From Stenotrophomonas sepilia (GTDB lineage Bacteria; Pseudomonadota; Gammaproteobacteria; Xanthomonadales; Xanthomonadaceae), in NCBI RefSeq assembly GCF_003244875.1, contig NZ_LXXZ01000042.1, positions 1 to 34,965 of the forward strand: 34,965 nt of DNA. Direction: 5' to 3'. The notes below the pieces were generated by a model. That model was not told the origin of the DNA. It ran no database searches and saw only the letters and a list, made by a program, of their open reading frames with translations. The first letter of the stretch is position 1. The number at the start of each line of letters is the position of its first letter. A program made the position numbers and the translations under genes. Shown here piece after piece: positions 34,946-34,965 of the stretch.

Positions 34946-34965
34946 CAGAAAAAGGGGACGGAGGG
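34946..34965. repeat. Possible start of a dispersed intergenic repeat
   Basis: After the mgtE stop the sequence is CAGAAAAAGGGGACGGAGGG. This phrase, like the one at the window start, is in my memory common between genes in this group of bacteria. It is cut off by the window end, so only its beginning is seen. Confidence 0.3.

Noticed and set aside
1..34965. CRISPR arrays, tRNA or rRNA genes, insertion sequences, prophage genes
   Set aside because: No spaced direct repeats, cloverleaf-like sequences, transposase or phage protein frames were found.

Overview
The window is a GC-rich stretch (well over 60% G+C) of a gammaproteobacterial chromosome. It most likely comes from Stenotrophomonas or a close relative in the Xanthomonadaceae. 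Three things point there: a xanthomonadin-type aryl polyene pigment cluster, paired GTAG-tagged hairpin repeats that look like the SMAG repeats of Stenotrophomonas maltophilia, and gene content such as the CIO-type bd oxidase and YcgL next to a large ankyrin protein. This is inference from sequence features, not from a database search.

Layout. Positions 1-451 hold a decayed DUF421/YetF membrane gene running into the 3' end of hemF. Positions 452-6462 are a minus-strand block read from right to left: an S9 dipeptidyl peptidase, a Nudix hydrolase, a four-helix membrane protein, a secreted Cys-rich Sel1/Hcp-like protein and hemF. Positions 6630-7861 carry a small membrane protein, an ECF sigma factor and a 71-aa tail-anchored protein coupled to it. 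A GTAG hairpin pair separates these from cydAB (cyanide-insensitive bd-type quinol oxidase) at 8075-10487.

Positions 10704-27090 are one unbroken plus-strand operon of 17 genes, almost all overlapping or touching. They make, load, modify, attach and export an aryl polyene. The starter is probably made by an ammonia-lyase with a TAL-like His-Leu pair, activated by an AMP ligase fused to a dehydratase, and loaded on one of two tandem ACPs. It is extended by two ketosynthases with a chain-length factor, a ketoreductase and dehydratases. A flavin-dependent halogenase probably decorates it. Two acyltransferases and a glycosyltransferase probably build the lipid headgroup, and a LolA-like carrier, an MMPL exporter and a DUF3261 lipoprotein probably take it to the outer membrane.

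Positions 27150-31342 hold a periplasmic hypothetical protein, YcgL and a 1112-aa membrane-anchored protein with about two dozen ankyrin repeats. A perfect 23-bp GTAG inverted repeat lies between the ankyrin gene and a convergent Kef-type K+/H+ antiporter (31453-33231). The last gene, mgtE (33575-34945), is preceded by a 343-nt leader containing an 18-codon upstream ORF and a hairpin that would bury the mgtE ribosome-binding site. That leader is the most promising undescribed regulatory element here. The pigment operon is the most substantial system, but it belongs to a known family; its interest lies in its fusion, its lyase and its halogenase.
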